From: Bacteroidales bacterium
GTDB lineage: Bacteria; Bacteroidota; Bacteroidia; Bacteroidales; UBA7960
NCBI GenBank assembly: GCA_007122505.1
Contig: SKTQ01000167.1
Coordinates: 1-5,730 of the forward strand
Length of the DNA: 5,730 nucleotides
Direction: 5' to 3'
The notes under the pieces were generated by a model that worked only from the letters and a program-made list of their open reading frames with translations, made no database searches and had not been told where the DNA came from. Within the stretch, counting starts at the first letter, position 1; every line of letters starts with the position of its first letter. A program made the position numbers and the translations under genes. Shown piece after piece: positions 1 to 5,730 of this stretch.

Positions 1-104
1 AAGGCTTCATCAATCAGAAACGGAAGCCACATCCCTTCATCGGCTTTGACTGACCAGTTGGCAATCAAAAGGGCCGCTAAAACTAAAAACAGATTCTTTT
101 TCAT
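1..104 (-). CDS. S46 family dipeptidyl-peptidase (DPP7/DPP11-like), N-terminal fragment
   Basis: Only the first 34 complete codons are in the window; the gene runs off the left edge. The reverse-strand translation begins MKKNLFLVLAALLIANWSVKA, a typical signal peptide (two lysines, a hydrophobic core, and an AxA-like end at V-K-A). The mature start DEGMWLPFLIDEA follows. The 'ADEGMWLP' block right after signal cleavage is characteristic of S46 serine peptidases of Bacteroidota, such as DPP7 and DPP11 of Porphyromonas. These are exported and release dipeptides from the N-termini of oligopeptides for amino-acid nutrition. The catalytic His, Asp and Ser lie outside the window, so specificity (hydrophobic versus acidic P1) cannot be judged. 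I chose the ATG at 104-102, because it opens directly on MKK; another in-frame ATG two codons upstream (110-108) would add only Met-Thr. The gene lies 81 bases downstream of manC on the same strand with no clear terminator between them. The family call rests on a short but distinctive motif. Confidence 0.75.
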   Translation of the reverse strand, partial: MKKNLFLVLAALLIANWSVKADEGMWLPFLIDEA

Positions 105-185
105 TGTCATTTGTATTGTGTTAAAATGGTAATTGTATAAAAGGCTTCAGAAATGGTTATCCACAATTTTAATGCTGATCCCTGA

Positions 186-1277
186 TCAAATATACTGATC
201 TCCTTTCTTCAGCTTGATGTCATTGACAAATTTCCGTATTTGCTGCTCCTGTGATCTTTTGCAGATCAGCAAGGCATTGTCGGCTTCCGAAACGATGTAT
301 CCATCCAGCCCCTGGATAACAACCAGCTTGTCCTCAGGTATATTGATGATACAGTTTTTGCTGCTGTAGAGCATGGCGTTCTTTCCCACAATGGCATTGT
401 TGCCTTCGTCTTTGGGGCGTGCATCGAACAGGGAGCCCCAGGTGCCGAGGTCAGACCATCCAAGGTCTGAAACGAACACGTACACATTATCCGCTTTTTC
501 CATGATGGCATAGTCGATGGATATGCTTTTACATGCGGTGTATGCCACATCCATGTAGGATTGCTCTTCAGGAGTATTGTATTTCCCCAAAGCTTCGCGG
601 AAAATAAAGCTGATCTCGGGTTGATATTGTTCAAAGGCGGCGATGATGGTTTCGGTTGACCACAGGAAAATGCCGCTATTCCAGAGAAAGTCGCCACTTT
701 CGAGGAAAGATACAGCGAGGTCGGTATCTGGTTTTTCCGTGAAAGTTTTCACTTTTTTCATGCGCTCATCTTCGGGGTATGACGAATCATCCTTAAACTG
801 GATGTAGCCATAACCGGTATCGGGTCTGCTGGGGGTGATGCCCAGGGTAATGAGGCGCGTCTCGGAGCGTAGCGCTTCCAGTGCCGAATGGATGATGCCA
901 ACAAATACGTCTTCCTTAAGGATAATATGATCCGAGGGGGCCACAATCATGCGGGCATTGGGGTTCAGCTCATGGATTTTGTAGGCTGAATAGGCAATGC
1001 ATGGAGCGGTGTTTTTCCTCGCGGGCTCGCAGATCAGTCTGGATTCATGCAGTTCAGGCAACTGGTCCACTACGAGTTGCCTGTATCGTTTATTGGTAAC
1101 AATGAAAATGTTTTCGGGCAGGCATATCTTTCTGAAACGCTCATAGGTTTGCTGTATCAGTGTACGGCCGGTGCCGAGAATATCGATAAATTGTTTTGGT
1201 CTTGATTCACGGCTCATGGGCCAGAACCGCTCACCGACACCACCGGCCATAATTACCACATAATTGTCTTTGTTCAT
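186..1277 (-). CDS. manC: Mannose-1-phosphate guanylyltransferase (GDP-mannose pyrophosphorylase)
   Basis: A 363-residue cytoplasmic enzyme that makes GDP-mannose from mannose-1-phosphate and GTP, feeding surface glycan, O-antigen and capsule synthesis. Seen in the sequence: the nucleotidyltransferase signature GGVGERFWPMSRESRPKQF (residues 12-30), which includes the GTP-binding loop and the catalytic R/K; EPARKNTAP (84-92); APSDH (113-117) with the likely metal-binding Asp116; TGYGYI (154-159); FTEKP (179-183); WNSGIF (199-204); SIDYAIMEK (253-261); and GWSDLGTW (273-280). The length fits the short, single-domain form. The C-terminal cupin (phosphomannose isomerase) domain of the roughly 470-residue bifunctional enzymes is absent. 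The reading frame is open 35 codons further upstream, but that part lies inside sprT. The ATG at 1277-1275 is preferred because the family's N-terminus begins a few residues before the GG motif, and because this ATG overlaps the sprT stop as ATGA. There is no Shine-Dalgarno before it, so translation is probably coupled to sprT. The product call is secure. Confidence 0.96.
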   Translation of the reverse strand: MNKDNYVVIMAGGVGERFWPMSRESRPKQFIDILGTGRTLIQQTYERFRKICLPENIFIVTNKRYRQLVVDQLPELHESRLICEPARKNTAPCIAYSAYKIHELNPNARMIVAPSDHIILKEDVFVGIIHSALEALRSETRLITLGITPSRPDTGYGYIQFKDDSSYPEDERMKKVKTFTEKPDTDLAVSFLESGDFLWNSGIFLWSTETIIAAFEQYQPEISFIFREALGKYNTPEEQSYMDVAYTACKSISIDYAIMEKADNVYVFVSDLGWSDLGTWGSLFDARPKDEGNNAIVGKNAMLYSSKNCIINIPEDKLVVIQGLDGYIVSEADNALLICKRSQEQQIRKFVNDIKLKKGDQYI

Positions 1278-1939
1278 TGTTTTGATGATTCGTTCTGCAT
1301 TGTTTGTATATGCTCTGGATGGGATATCACTTTGGCAGATTGATGCACGAGATATCTGCGCCTGGTTGCCAGGCACAGGCAACGGTATCTCGTTTTGATT
1401 TTTTCTTCTTTCCTGAAAAGACGCCCGCTTTCTGTCTGAAAAATAGTGTTTTCATCTATTTCGTCAAGAAAGTGCCATGTTGCATTTTCTTGCCTGTCAA
1501 AATTCCGGAGCACCTTTGCCACTTCCAGACCGGCAACACCCGAAGCCTTAACTTTATAGGAATAATCCATTAACAAATCACTTATGGAAGGGTGAAACAG
1601 CTTTTGACCAACTGCTTGTCTGACAAGTGCTCCATAGGTTGTTTTCCATTCTCGGCCGTGAGGCAAGACCTTTCGGCCGTATTGCTCATACACTATCAGG
1701 TGTGCCAGTTCATGGAGAAAGACCAGCAAAAATTCATAAACGTTCAGTGTCCCGTTAACTTTTATGCGGTGCGGGTTTTTGCCACTTGCGGGCCGGAAGT
1801 CACCAAGACGCGAAGCTCTCCTCCCTGTGATGATCAGCTGAATGCCATGATGCCGGATAAGCCCCGACACATGCTCAACGGCATCCATGGGGATATATGC
1901 AGCCAGAATTTCTTCGGGGGTTTTCCCTACTCCATTCAT
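1274..1939 (-). CDS. SprT-like domain protein (putative zinc metalloprotease fold)
   Basis: A 221-residue protein, predicted cytoplasmic, with no signal peptide or membrane segment. The SprT-like domain is shown by the zinc-binding helix HELAH (residues 76-80) followed by a third ligand, His94, in PHGREWK. E77 would be the catalytic glutamate. The preceding LGDFRP (45-50) and the block around residues 55-75 are also typical of the Bacteroidota version. The CxxC zinc ribbon of classical SprT/Spartan proteins is not seen. The C-terminus instead carries a basic segment (GRLFRKEEKIKTRYRCLCL, about 171-189) that resembles the tail of Bacteroidota homologues. Eukaryotic Spartan cleaves DNA-protein crosslinks; whether bacterial members do so is not established, and the substrate here is unknown. 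The start is the ATG at 1939, with GGAG eight bases upstream. An in-frame TTG at 1969 would add ten residues but lies within a candidate promoter element. The stop overlaps the manC start by four bases, so the two genes form one transcription unit. Confidence 0.88.
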   Translation of the reverse strand: MNGVGKTPEEILAAYIPMDAVEHVSGLIRHHGIQLIITGRRASRLGDFRPASGKNPHRIKVNGTLNVYEFLLVFLHELAHLIVYEQYGRKVLPHGREWKTTYGALVRQAVGQKLFHPSISDLLMDYSYKVKASGVAGLEVAKVLRNFDRQENATWHFLDEIDENTIFQTESGRLFRKEEKIKTRYRCLCLATRRRYLVHQSAKVISHPEHIQTMQNESSKQ

Positions 1940-1966
1940 AGGATTAGCTCCGGTGACAATTAGTAA

Positions 1967-1999
1967 CAAAAGATATGTTATCCTTTCGTTTTCTTGTAA
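1967..1999 (-). promoter_or_regulatory. Weak candidate promoter for sprT-manC
   Basis: On the minus strand, TATCTTTTG (1975-1967) resembles the Bacteroidota -7 element TAnnTTTG but has one extra base before the TTTG. A poor -33 match, TTAC (1999-1996), lies 20 bases upstream. Transcription would begin near 1960, leaving a leader of about 20 bases that contains the GGAG before the sprT ATG at 1939. This is inferred from motif similarity and position only, and both boxes deviate from consensus. Confidence 0.3.
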
Positions 2000-2054
2000 C
2001 TGGCCGTAAAAGTAATAAAATTATGGGTGCTGTCATATCACGGATGCTCATTTG

Positions 2055-2087
2055 TTTGGGGCAAAAGCCAAATAATCCGTAATTTCG
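2055..2087 (+). promoter_or_regulatory. Candidate Bacteroidota-type promoter of the mlaE-mlaF-permease operon
   Basis: TTTG at 2055-2058 and TAATTTCG at 2080-2087 are separated by 21 bases. This fits the Bacteroidota primary sigma-factor pattern TTTG-N(19-21)-TAnnTTTG, with one mismatch in the -7 box. The predicted start of transcription near 2094 gives a very short, A-rich leader before the ATG at 2106, which is common in this phylum. The spacer holds a small inverted repeat, TTTGG (2055-2059) and CCAAA (2068-2072), which could be an operator or chance. The call rests on motif and position only. Confidence 0.55.
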
Positions 2088-2105
2088 CTGTAGCAAAAAA
2101 ACAGC

Positions 2106-2846
2106 ATGAAGCTATTTTATCATATTGGCAGATATTTTATCCTGGTCTGGATCATCTTACAAAAACCTGAGCGGGCATCCATATACCGCAGGCAGATTGT
2201 TTTGGAGATGGACAACCTGGGCTTGCAAAGCCTGGGCATTGTGGCCATTATTTCTGTTTTCATGGGAGCGGTTGTAACTATCCAGACAGCCTTTAACACT
2301 GATCATCCGTTACTTCCCATCTATGCCATTGGGTTTGCTACACGCCAGGCAATCATTCTGGAGTTTTCGCCTACCGTGATCAGTCTTATCTTAGCCGGAA
2401 AAGTCGGTTCACGCATCGCATCCGAAATCGGAACCATGCGGGTAACGGAACAGATAGACGCACTGGAGATTATGGGGGTTAATGCAGCCGGATACCTGAT
2501 CCTCCCAAAGATCATTGCTTCCATGATTATAAACCCCGCCCTGGTGGTTATCAGTATGTTTCTTGGTATTTTTGGCGGCTGGGTAGCCTCGGCCATTACA
2601 GGCGTGGTACCGCTATCCAACTATGTATATGGCATTTTGTTTGAATTTTCCCAATACGACATTTATTATGCCCTCATCAAAACAGTGGTATTTGCCTTCA
2701 TTATTGCCTCTGTGTCGGGATACTTTGGGTTTTACGCAAAGGGAGGAGCTTTGCAGGTTGGCCACGCCAGCACCAAAGCTGTTGTTTTCAGCAGTATTTA
2801 TGTTATATTGTTCAATCTTGTGTTGACTCAAATTTTGCTGGTATGA
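2106..2846 (+). CDS. mlaE: MlaE-family ABC transporter permease
   Basis: A 246-residue polytopic inner-membrane protein, the usual length for MlaE/TTG2B/YrbE permeases, which with the MlaF ATPase move phospholipids or other lipids between the inner membrane and the periplasm. The family hallmark is the conserved cytoplasmic loop EIGTMRVTEQIDALEIMG (residues 107-124), preceded by LAGKVGSRIASE (96-107). Hydrophobic segments are visible at about 43-63, 82-98, 131-160 (long, probably one re-entrant pair), 188-210 and 226-246, plus an amphipathic N-terminal helix that includes YFILVWIIL (10-18). The ATG at 2106 is 12 bases from the predicted transcription start and has no Shine-Dalgarno. The stop codon overlaps the start of the ATPase gene as ATGA (2843-2846), which implies coupled translation and a two-protein complex. 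The family is certain; the substrate and direction of transport are not. No MlaD/MCE gene follows. Confidence 0.93.
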   Translation: MKLFYHIGRYFILVWIILQKPERASIYRRQIVLEMDNLGLQSLGIVAIISVFMGAVVTIQTAFNTDHPLLPIYAIGFATRQAIILEFSPTVISLILAGKVGSRIASEIGTMRVTEQIDALEIMGVNAAGYLILPKIIASMIINPALVVISMFLGIFGGWVASAITGVVPLSNYVYGILFEFSQYDIYYALIKTVVFAFIIASVSGYFGFYAKGGALQVGHASTKAVVFSSIYVILFNLVLTQILLV

Positions 2847-3595
2847 TCAGGGTGAATCATTTGTGGAAAGAGTTTAACCGGAAGCCTGTCCTGAAGGATA
2901 TTTCCCTTGCTTTTGAAAAGGGGAAAACCAACCTGGTGATTGGGCAGAGCGGTTCGGGTAAGACCGTGCTGATGAAATGCCTGGTGGGATTAGTTGAGGC
3001 AGACCGCGGGAACATCTATTATGATGACAGGGATTTTTCGGCCATGGGTTTCAAAGAAAGACGAGCCATCAGAAAAGAGCTGGGCATGCTGTTCCAGGGT
3101 GCTGCCCTTTTTGACTCACTGACCGTAGAAGAAAACATCCTTTTCCCCCTTAATATGTTTACCACCATGACTAAGGGAGAGAAGCAAAAAAGGGTTTCCT
3201 TTTGTCTCGACCGTGTTGATTTACACAACGTGCATCATTTGTTGCCGGCAGAGCTGAGCGGTGGAATGAAAAAACGGGTGGCCATTGCGCGGGCCATTGC
3301 CATTAAACCAAAATACCTTTTTTGTGATGAACCCAACTCAGGGCTGGATCCTCCCACTGCCATCCTCATCGATAAACTGATCAGCGAAATTACCGCTGAA
3401 TTCAATATCACAACAGTGGTAAACACCCACGACCTGAACAGTGTTATGGAGATTGGCGATTGTGTTGCATTTATCTATAAAGGGGAGCTTTGGTGGACAG
3501 GCACCCGCCATGAAATATTACACAGCAGCAACAAAGAACTGAACCATTTCGTTTATGCTACTGAGCTTATGAGAACACTAAACCCCGGAAAATAA
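2843..3595 (+). CDS. mlaF: MlaF-family ABC transporter ATP-binding protein
   Basis: A 250-residue cytoplasmic ATPase that powers the MlaE permease. All nucleotide-binding motifs are intact: Walker A GQSGSGKT (34-41), Q-loop Gln85 in LFQGAALFDSLTV, ABC signature LSGGMKKRVAIARA (138-151), Walker B YLFCDEP (158-164) with Asp162 and Glu163, D-loop SGLDP (166-170), and switch histidine His196 in NTHD. The GAALFDSLTVEEN stretch after the Q-loop and the LSGGM signature with Met point to the MlaF (Ttg2A/Mkl) subfamily rather than the LolD/MacB type. It is translated from an ATG inside the mlaE stop codon and ends nine bases before the next permease gene. It looks fully functional. The partner assignment to MlaE is firm from overlap and family; whether it also serves the downstream FtsX-like permease is unknown and not expected. 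Confidence 0.94.
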   Translation: MIRVNHLWKEFNRKPVLKDISLAFEKGKTNLVIGQSGSGKTVLMKCLVGLVEADRGNIYYDDRDFSAMGFKERRAIRKELGMLFQGAALFDSLTVEENILFPLNMFTTMTKGEKQKRVSFCLDRVDLHNVHHLLPAELSGGMKKRVAIARAIAIKPKYLFCDEPNSGLDPPTAILIDKLISEITAEFNITTVVNTHDLNSVMEIGDCVAFIYKGELWWTGTRHEILHSSNKELNHFVYATELMRTLNPGK

Positions 3596-3604
3596 TATAG
3601 AGCT

Positions 3605-4855
3605 ATGATTTTGATCATCAAGTTGATTAAAGAAGGAGCCATGTTTGCCGTCAACTCGGTGATTGCAAACAAATTGCGTACGGTGTTAACCCTTCTGGGT
3701 ATCACCATCGGTATTTTTGCCATTATTTCTGTTTTTTCTGTGGTGGATTCCATTGAGAGACAAGTACGAGCAAGCATTGCATCACTTGGCGAGAATGTGG
3801 TATACATCCAGAAGTGGCCCTGGGGAGGATTTGACGGGGAGTATCGCTGGTGGGATTACGTCAGCAGACCGGTACCCCAGTTAAGTGAGCTGGATGAGAT
3901 CATGCGAAGATCTGTCACCGTTGAAGCGGCAGCCTTTCTTGCTTCTACAAGCCGTAGAGTGGAATACCTGAACACCAGTATCAGCAACGCAAGCATCGTG
4001 GGGGTATCGGCCGATTATGACCAGGTACGCAATTTCGAAATGGAAGACGGACGGTTTTTTTCCGCCCTGGAATCCGCGGCCGGTCGAAATGTGGCAGTGC
4101 TCGGTTATGACCTTGCCGAAAACCTTTTTACAGGCCTTGACCCCATCGGACGCACAGTAAAGGTATTTGGCCATAATGTGGTTGTGGTAGGCGTTTTTGA
4201 GAAAGAGGGAATGGGGTTCGGCAACAGTCATGACGACACTATGGTGCTTCCCATAAACTTCCTCAGCCAGTTTATCAATGTAAGCCAGGACAGGTTCAGC
4301 CCCTTTATCATGGTCAGGGCTTATCCAGGTATTCCCAATGCTGAAATGATCGATGAAATTACCGGGGTTATGCGTTCGATCAGACGCCTGCCCCCGGTAG
4401 CCGACAACAATTTTTCACTCAACGAAACCAGCATATTGTCAGAAGGTTTCGACAACCTTTTTGCCATCATTGGAATGGCCGGCTGGATCATCGGCGGTTT
4501 TTCCATTTTGGTTGGGGGTTTTGGTATCGCCAACATCATGTTTGTTTCGGTGCGCGAACGTACCAGCATCATAGGAATCCAGAAAGCCCTGGGTGCAAAA
4601 AATTATTTTGTATTGTGGCAGTTTCTTTTCGAAGCCGTGTTGCTGAGCATCATGGGAGGCAGCGTAGGCCTTCTCCTTGTTTATGCAGGAACCGCAGCGG
4701 TGACGAGTATTTTTGAAATTGATTTTATGCTCAGCGCATCCAATATTCTGCTGGGCATCAATGTTTCTGCCATCATAGGGCTGGTTTCCGGATTTGTCCC
4801 CGCATGGACGGCATCACGCTTAGATCCGGTAGAGGCCATCCGTAGTACCGGATAA
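3605..4855 (+). CDS. MacB/FtsX-type ABC transporter permease
   Basis: A 416-residue inner-membrane protein of the type VII ABC (MacB/LolCDE/FtsX) superfamily. The layout is typical: TM1 at about residues 26-48 (after NKLRT), a large periplasmic MacB_PCD-like domain (about 49-285), then three C-terminal TM helices (about 287-314, 336-363, 378-402) with the FtsX-domain coupling segment VRERTSIIGIQKALGAK (316-332) and the end motif PAWTASRLDPVEAIRS. Such permeases work as dimers in mechanotransmission, driving periplasmic partners for efflux or lipoprotein release rather than forming a channel. There is no fused ATPase domain, and no MacB/LolD-type ATPase is in the window. The start at 3605 gives the usual 20-25-residue segment before LRT. 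An internal ATG at 3641 has AGGAG only two bases away, too close to be preferred. It lies nine bases after mlaF, so it is probably co-transcribed. The substrate cannot be inferred. Confidence 0.9.
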   Translation: MILIIKLIKEGAMFAVNSVIANKLRTVLTLLGITIGIFAIISVFSVVDSIERQVRASIASLGENVVYIQKWPWGGFDGEYRWWDYVSRPVPQLSELDEIMRRSVTVEAAAFLASTSRRVEYLNTSISNASIVGVSADYDQVRNFEMEDGRFFSALESAAGRNVAVLGYDLAENLFTGLDPIGRTVKVFGHNVVVVGVFEKEGMGFGNSHDDTMVLPINFLSQFINVSQDRFSPFIMVRAYPGIPNAEMIDEITGVMRSIRRLPPVADNNFSLNETSILSEGFDNLFAIIGMAGWIIGGFSILVGGFGIANIMFVSVRERTSIIGIQKALGAKNYFVLWQFLFEAVLLSIMGGSVGLLLVYAGTAAVTSIFEIDFMLSASNILLGINVSAIIGLVSGFVPAWTASRLDPVEAIRSTG

Positions 4856-4871
4856 AACAGGCATCTGGTTT

Positions 4872-4940
4872 TTTGAACACCAAAGGGTATGCATGCCGCA
4901 TGTAAATTTACCACCGGCAAACAATTGCATACCGTTCAAA
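4872..4940. repeat. Nested imperfect palindrome in the spacer before gpmI
   Basis: Three pairs of complementary arms nest inside one another: TTTGAAC (4872-4878) with GTTCAAA (4934-4940), GGTATGCA (4886-4893) with TGCATACC (4926-4933), and TGCCG (4894-4898) with CGGCA (4915-4919). That makes 20 possible base pairs, with a 7-base bulge on the left side, a 6-base bulge on the right and a 16-base loop. The loop includes most of a perfect 10-base palindrome, GTAAATTTAC (4902-4911). No T-run follows on either strand, so it does not look like a standard intrinsic terminator. It could be an RNA 3' end, a mRNA leader structure of gpmI, a protein site, or one copy of a dispersed intergenic repeat. Confidence 0.6.
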
Positions 4941-5013
4941 CATGTGGTTGCTTTTGATGTTATACAAATAATTCATCACACAAATTGTCATCAAGAATTA
5001 AATCTATACCATT

Positions 5014-5730
5014 ATGGACAAGAAAAAGGTAATGTTAATTATTTTGGATGGATGGGGAAAAGGCGATGAAAGCGAATCGGATATCATCCATCATGCCAAT
5101 GTGCCATTCACGAAAGGACTATACAACAACACCCCCTATACGTTTCTGCGCACTGCTGGTGAAGATGTGGGACTCCCCGACGGCCAGATGGGAAACTCCG
5201 AAGTTGGACACCTGAACATGGGTGCCGGCCGTATCGTTTACCAGGACCTCGTTAAGATCAGCCAGGCAGTGAAAGACAAATCCTTTCGCGAAAACAAAGT
5301 TCTGAAAGAGGCTTTCCTGTATGCCAAAGAAAACAATAAAAAAGTACACCTGTTTGGCCTTGTTTCCGATGGTGGTGTGCACTCGGCCATGGACCATCTT
5401 TTTGGCCTGTGCGATATGGCTGATGCCATGGATTTTCATGATCTGTTCGTGCACGCTTTCACCGACGGCCGCGACACCGACCCCAAAAGCGGAAAGGGTT
5501 ATATCCGGCAGCTGGAAGAACACATGGAAAAAACCACCGGTACCATTGCCACCGTTTGCGGACGTTATTACGCAATGGACAGGGATAAACGATGGGAGCG
5601 GATAAAAGTCGCCTACGACATGTTGCTCCATGGCAAAGGGGATTCATTTTCGTCGGCAGAAGAAGCGATCCAGGCATCCTATGATGAGGATGTAACCGAT
5701 GAGTTTATCAAACCGAAAGTGATCACCGAT
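5014..5730 (+). CDS. gpmI: 2,3-bisphosphoglycerate-independent phosphoglycerate mutase, N-terminal part
   Basis: The first 239 codons of a protein that is normally about 505-515 residues long; the rest is beyond the right edge. This cytoplasmic, Mn-dependent enzyme interconverts 3- and 2-phosphoglycerate in glycolysis and gluconeogenesis through a phosphoserine intermediate. Visible signatures: ILDGWG (10-15) with metal ligand Asp12; GLPDGQMGNSEVGH (53-66) with nucleophile Ser62; VSDGGVHS (117-124) with substrate-binding His123; FTDGRDT (149-155) with Asp151, Arg153 and Asp154; and GRYYAMDRDKRW (183-194) with Arg184 and Arg190. The inserted substrate-binding domain begins after about residue 75; the second half of the phosphatase domain with the remaining metal ligands is not visible. 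The start ATG at 5014 matches the family N-terminus; there is no Shine-Dalgarno. It is separated from the preceding permease by 158 bases containing a palindrome, so it probably has its own promoter, though I could not identify one convincingly. Confidence 0.96.
   Translation, partial: MDKKKVMLIILDGWGKGDESESDIIHHANVPFTKGLYNNTPYTFLRTAGEDVGLPDGQMGNSEVGHLNMGAGRIVYQDLVKISQAVKDKSFRENKVLKEAFLYAKENNKKVHLFGLVSDGGVHSAMDHLFGLCDMADAMDFHDLFVHAFTDGRDTDPKSGKGYIRQLEEHMEKTTGTIATVCGRYYAMDRDKRWERIKVAYDMLLHGKGDSFSSAEEAIQASYDEDVTDEFIKPKVITD

Noticed and set aside
175..200. Three copies of CTGATC (175-180, 182-187, 195-200) around the manC stop codon
   Set aside because: They are six-base repeats with uneven spacing, partly inside coding sequence; no dyad long enough for a terminator or operator could be built from them.
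1592..1963. Open frame of 123 codons on the plus strand opposite sprT
   Set aside because: It is wholly antisense to a gene with clear family motifs, its translation resembles no known protein, and it has no promoter or ribosome site of its own.
3641..4855. Alternative start of the FtsX-type permease at the ATG at 3641, preceded by AGGAG
   Set aside because: The AGGAG is only two bases from this ATG, and starting here would remove the N-terminal segment that relatives have before the first membrane helix.
4924..4956. Possible gpmI promoter: ATTG (4924-4927) and TGCTTTTG (4949-4956) with a 21-base spacer
   Set aside because: Both boxes have a mismatch at a key position, including the A of TAnnTTTG, and the upstream box lies inside the palindrome; too weak to annotate.
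4872..4960. Intrinsic terminator after the permease operon
   Set aside because: The stem is bulged with a large loop and no T-run follows on the plus strand; the T-run at 4869-4874 lies before the structure, which is the wrong side.
5119..5631. Open frame of 170 codons on the minus strand opposite gpmI
   Set aside because: It is antisense to a strongly conserved enzyme; its openness follows from gpmI codon use, and its product shows no recognisable domain.

Overview
The window looks like ordinary chromosomal DNA from a Bacteroidota bacterium, most likely of the Bacteroidales/Marinilabiliales type. The clues are the N-terminus of an S46-family dipeptidyl-peptidase, a single-domain mannose-1-phosphate guanylyltransferase, the form of the SprT-like protein, weak or absent Shine-Dalgarno sequences before most genes, and a promoter resembling the Bacteroidota TTTG / TAnnTTTG pattern. 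No RNA gene, insertion sequence, CRISPR array or phage gene is visible.

Left part (1-1939, minus strand). Reading right to left there is a SprT-like zinc metalloprotease-fold protein, then ManC (GDP-mannose synthesis), which starts inside the SprT stop codon (ATGA overlap). After an 81-base gap comes the start of an S46 peptidase with a signal peptide, which runs off the left edge.

Middle (1940-4855). A 166-base divergent intergenic region carries a good plus-strand promoter candidate and a weaker minus-strand one. A tight plus-strand operon follows: an MlaE-type permease, an MlaF-type ATPase (ATGA overlap) and a MacB/FtsX-type permease (9-base gap). MlaE and MlaF together form the inner-membrane core of a phospholipid/MCE-type transporter. 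No MCE (MlaD) substrate-binding gene is present, and the third gene is a permease of a different ABC superfamily whose own ATPase is not in the window.

Right part (4856-5730). A 158-base spacer contains a nested imperfect palindrome that does not resemble a standard terminator. It is followed by the first 239 codons of cofactor-independent phosphoglycerate mutase (gpmI), a glycolytic enzyme, cut by the right edge.

I see no clear new biological system. The points most worth a second look are the MCE-less MlaEF plus FtsX-like permease operon and the palindrome upstream of gpmI.
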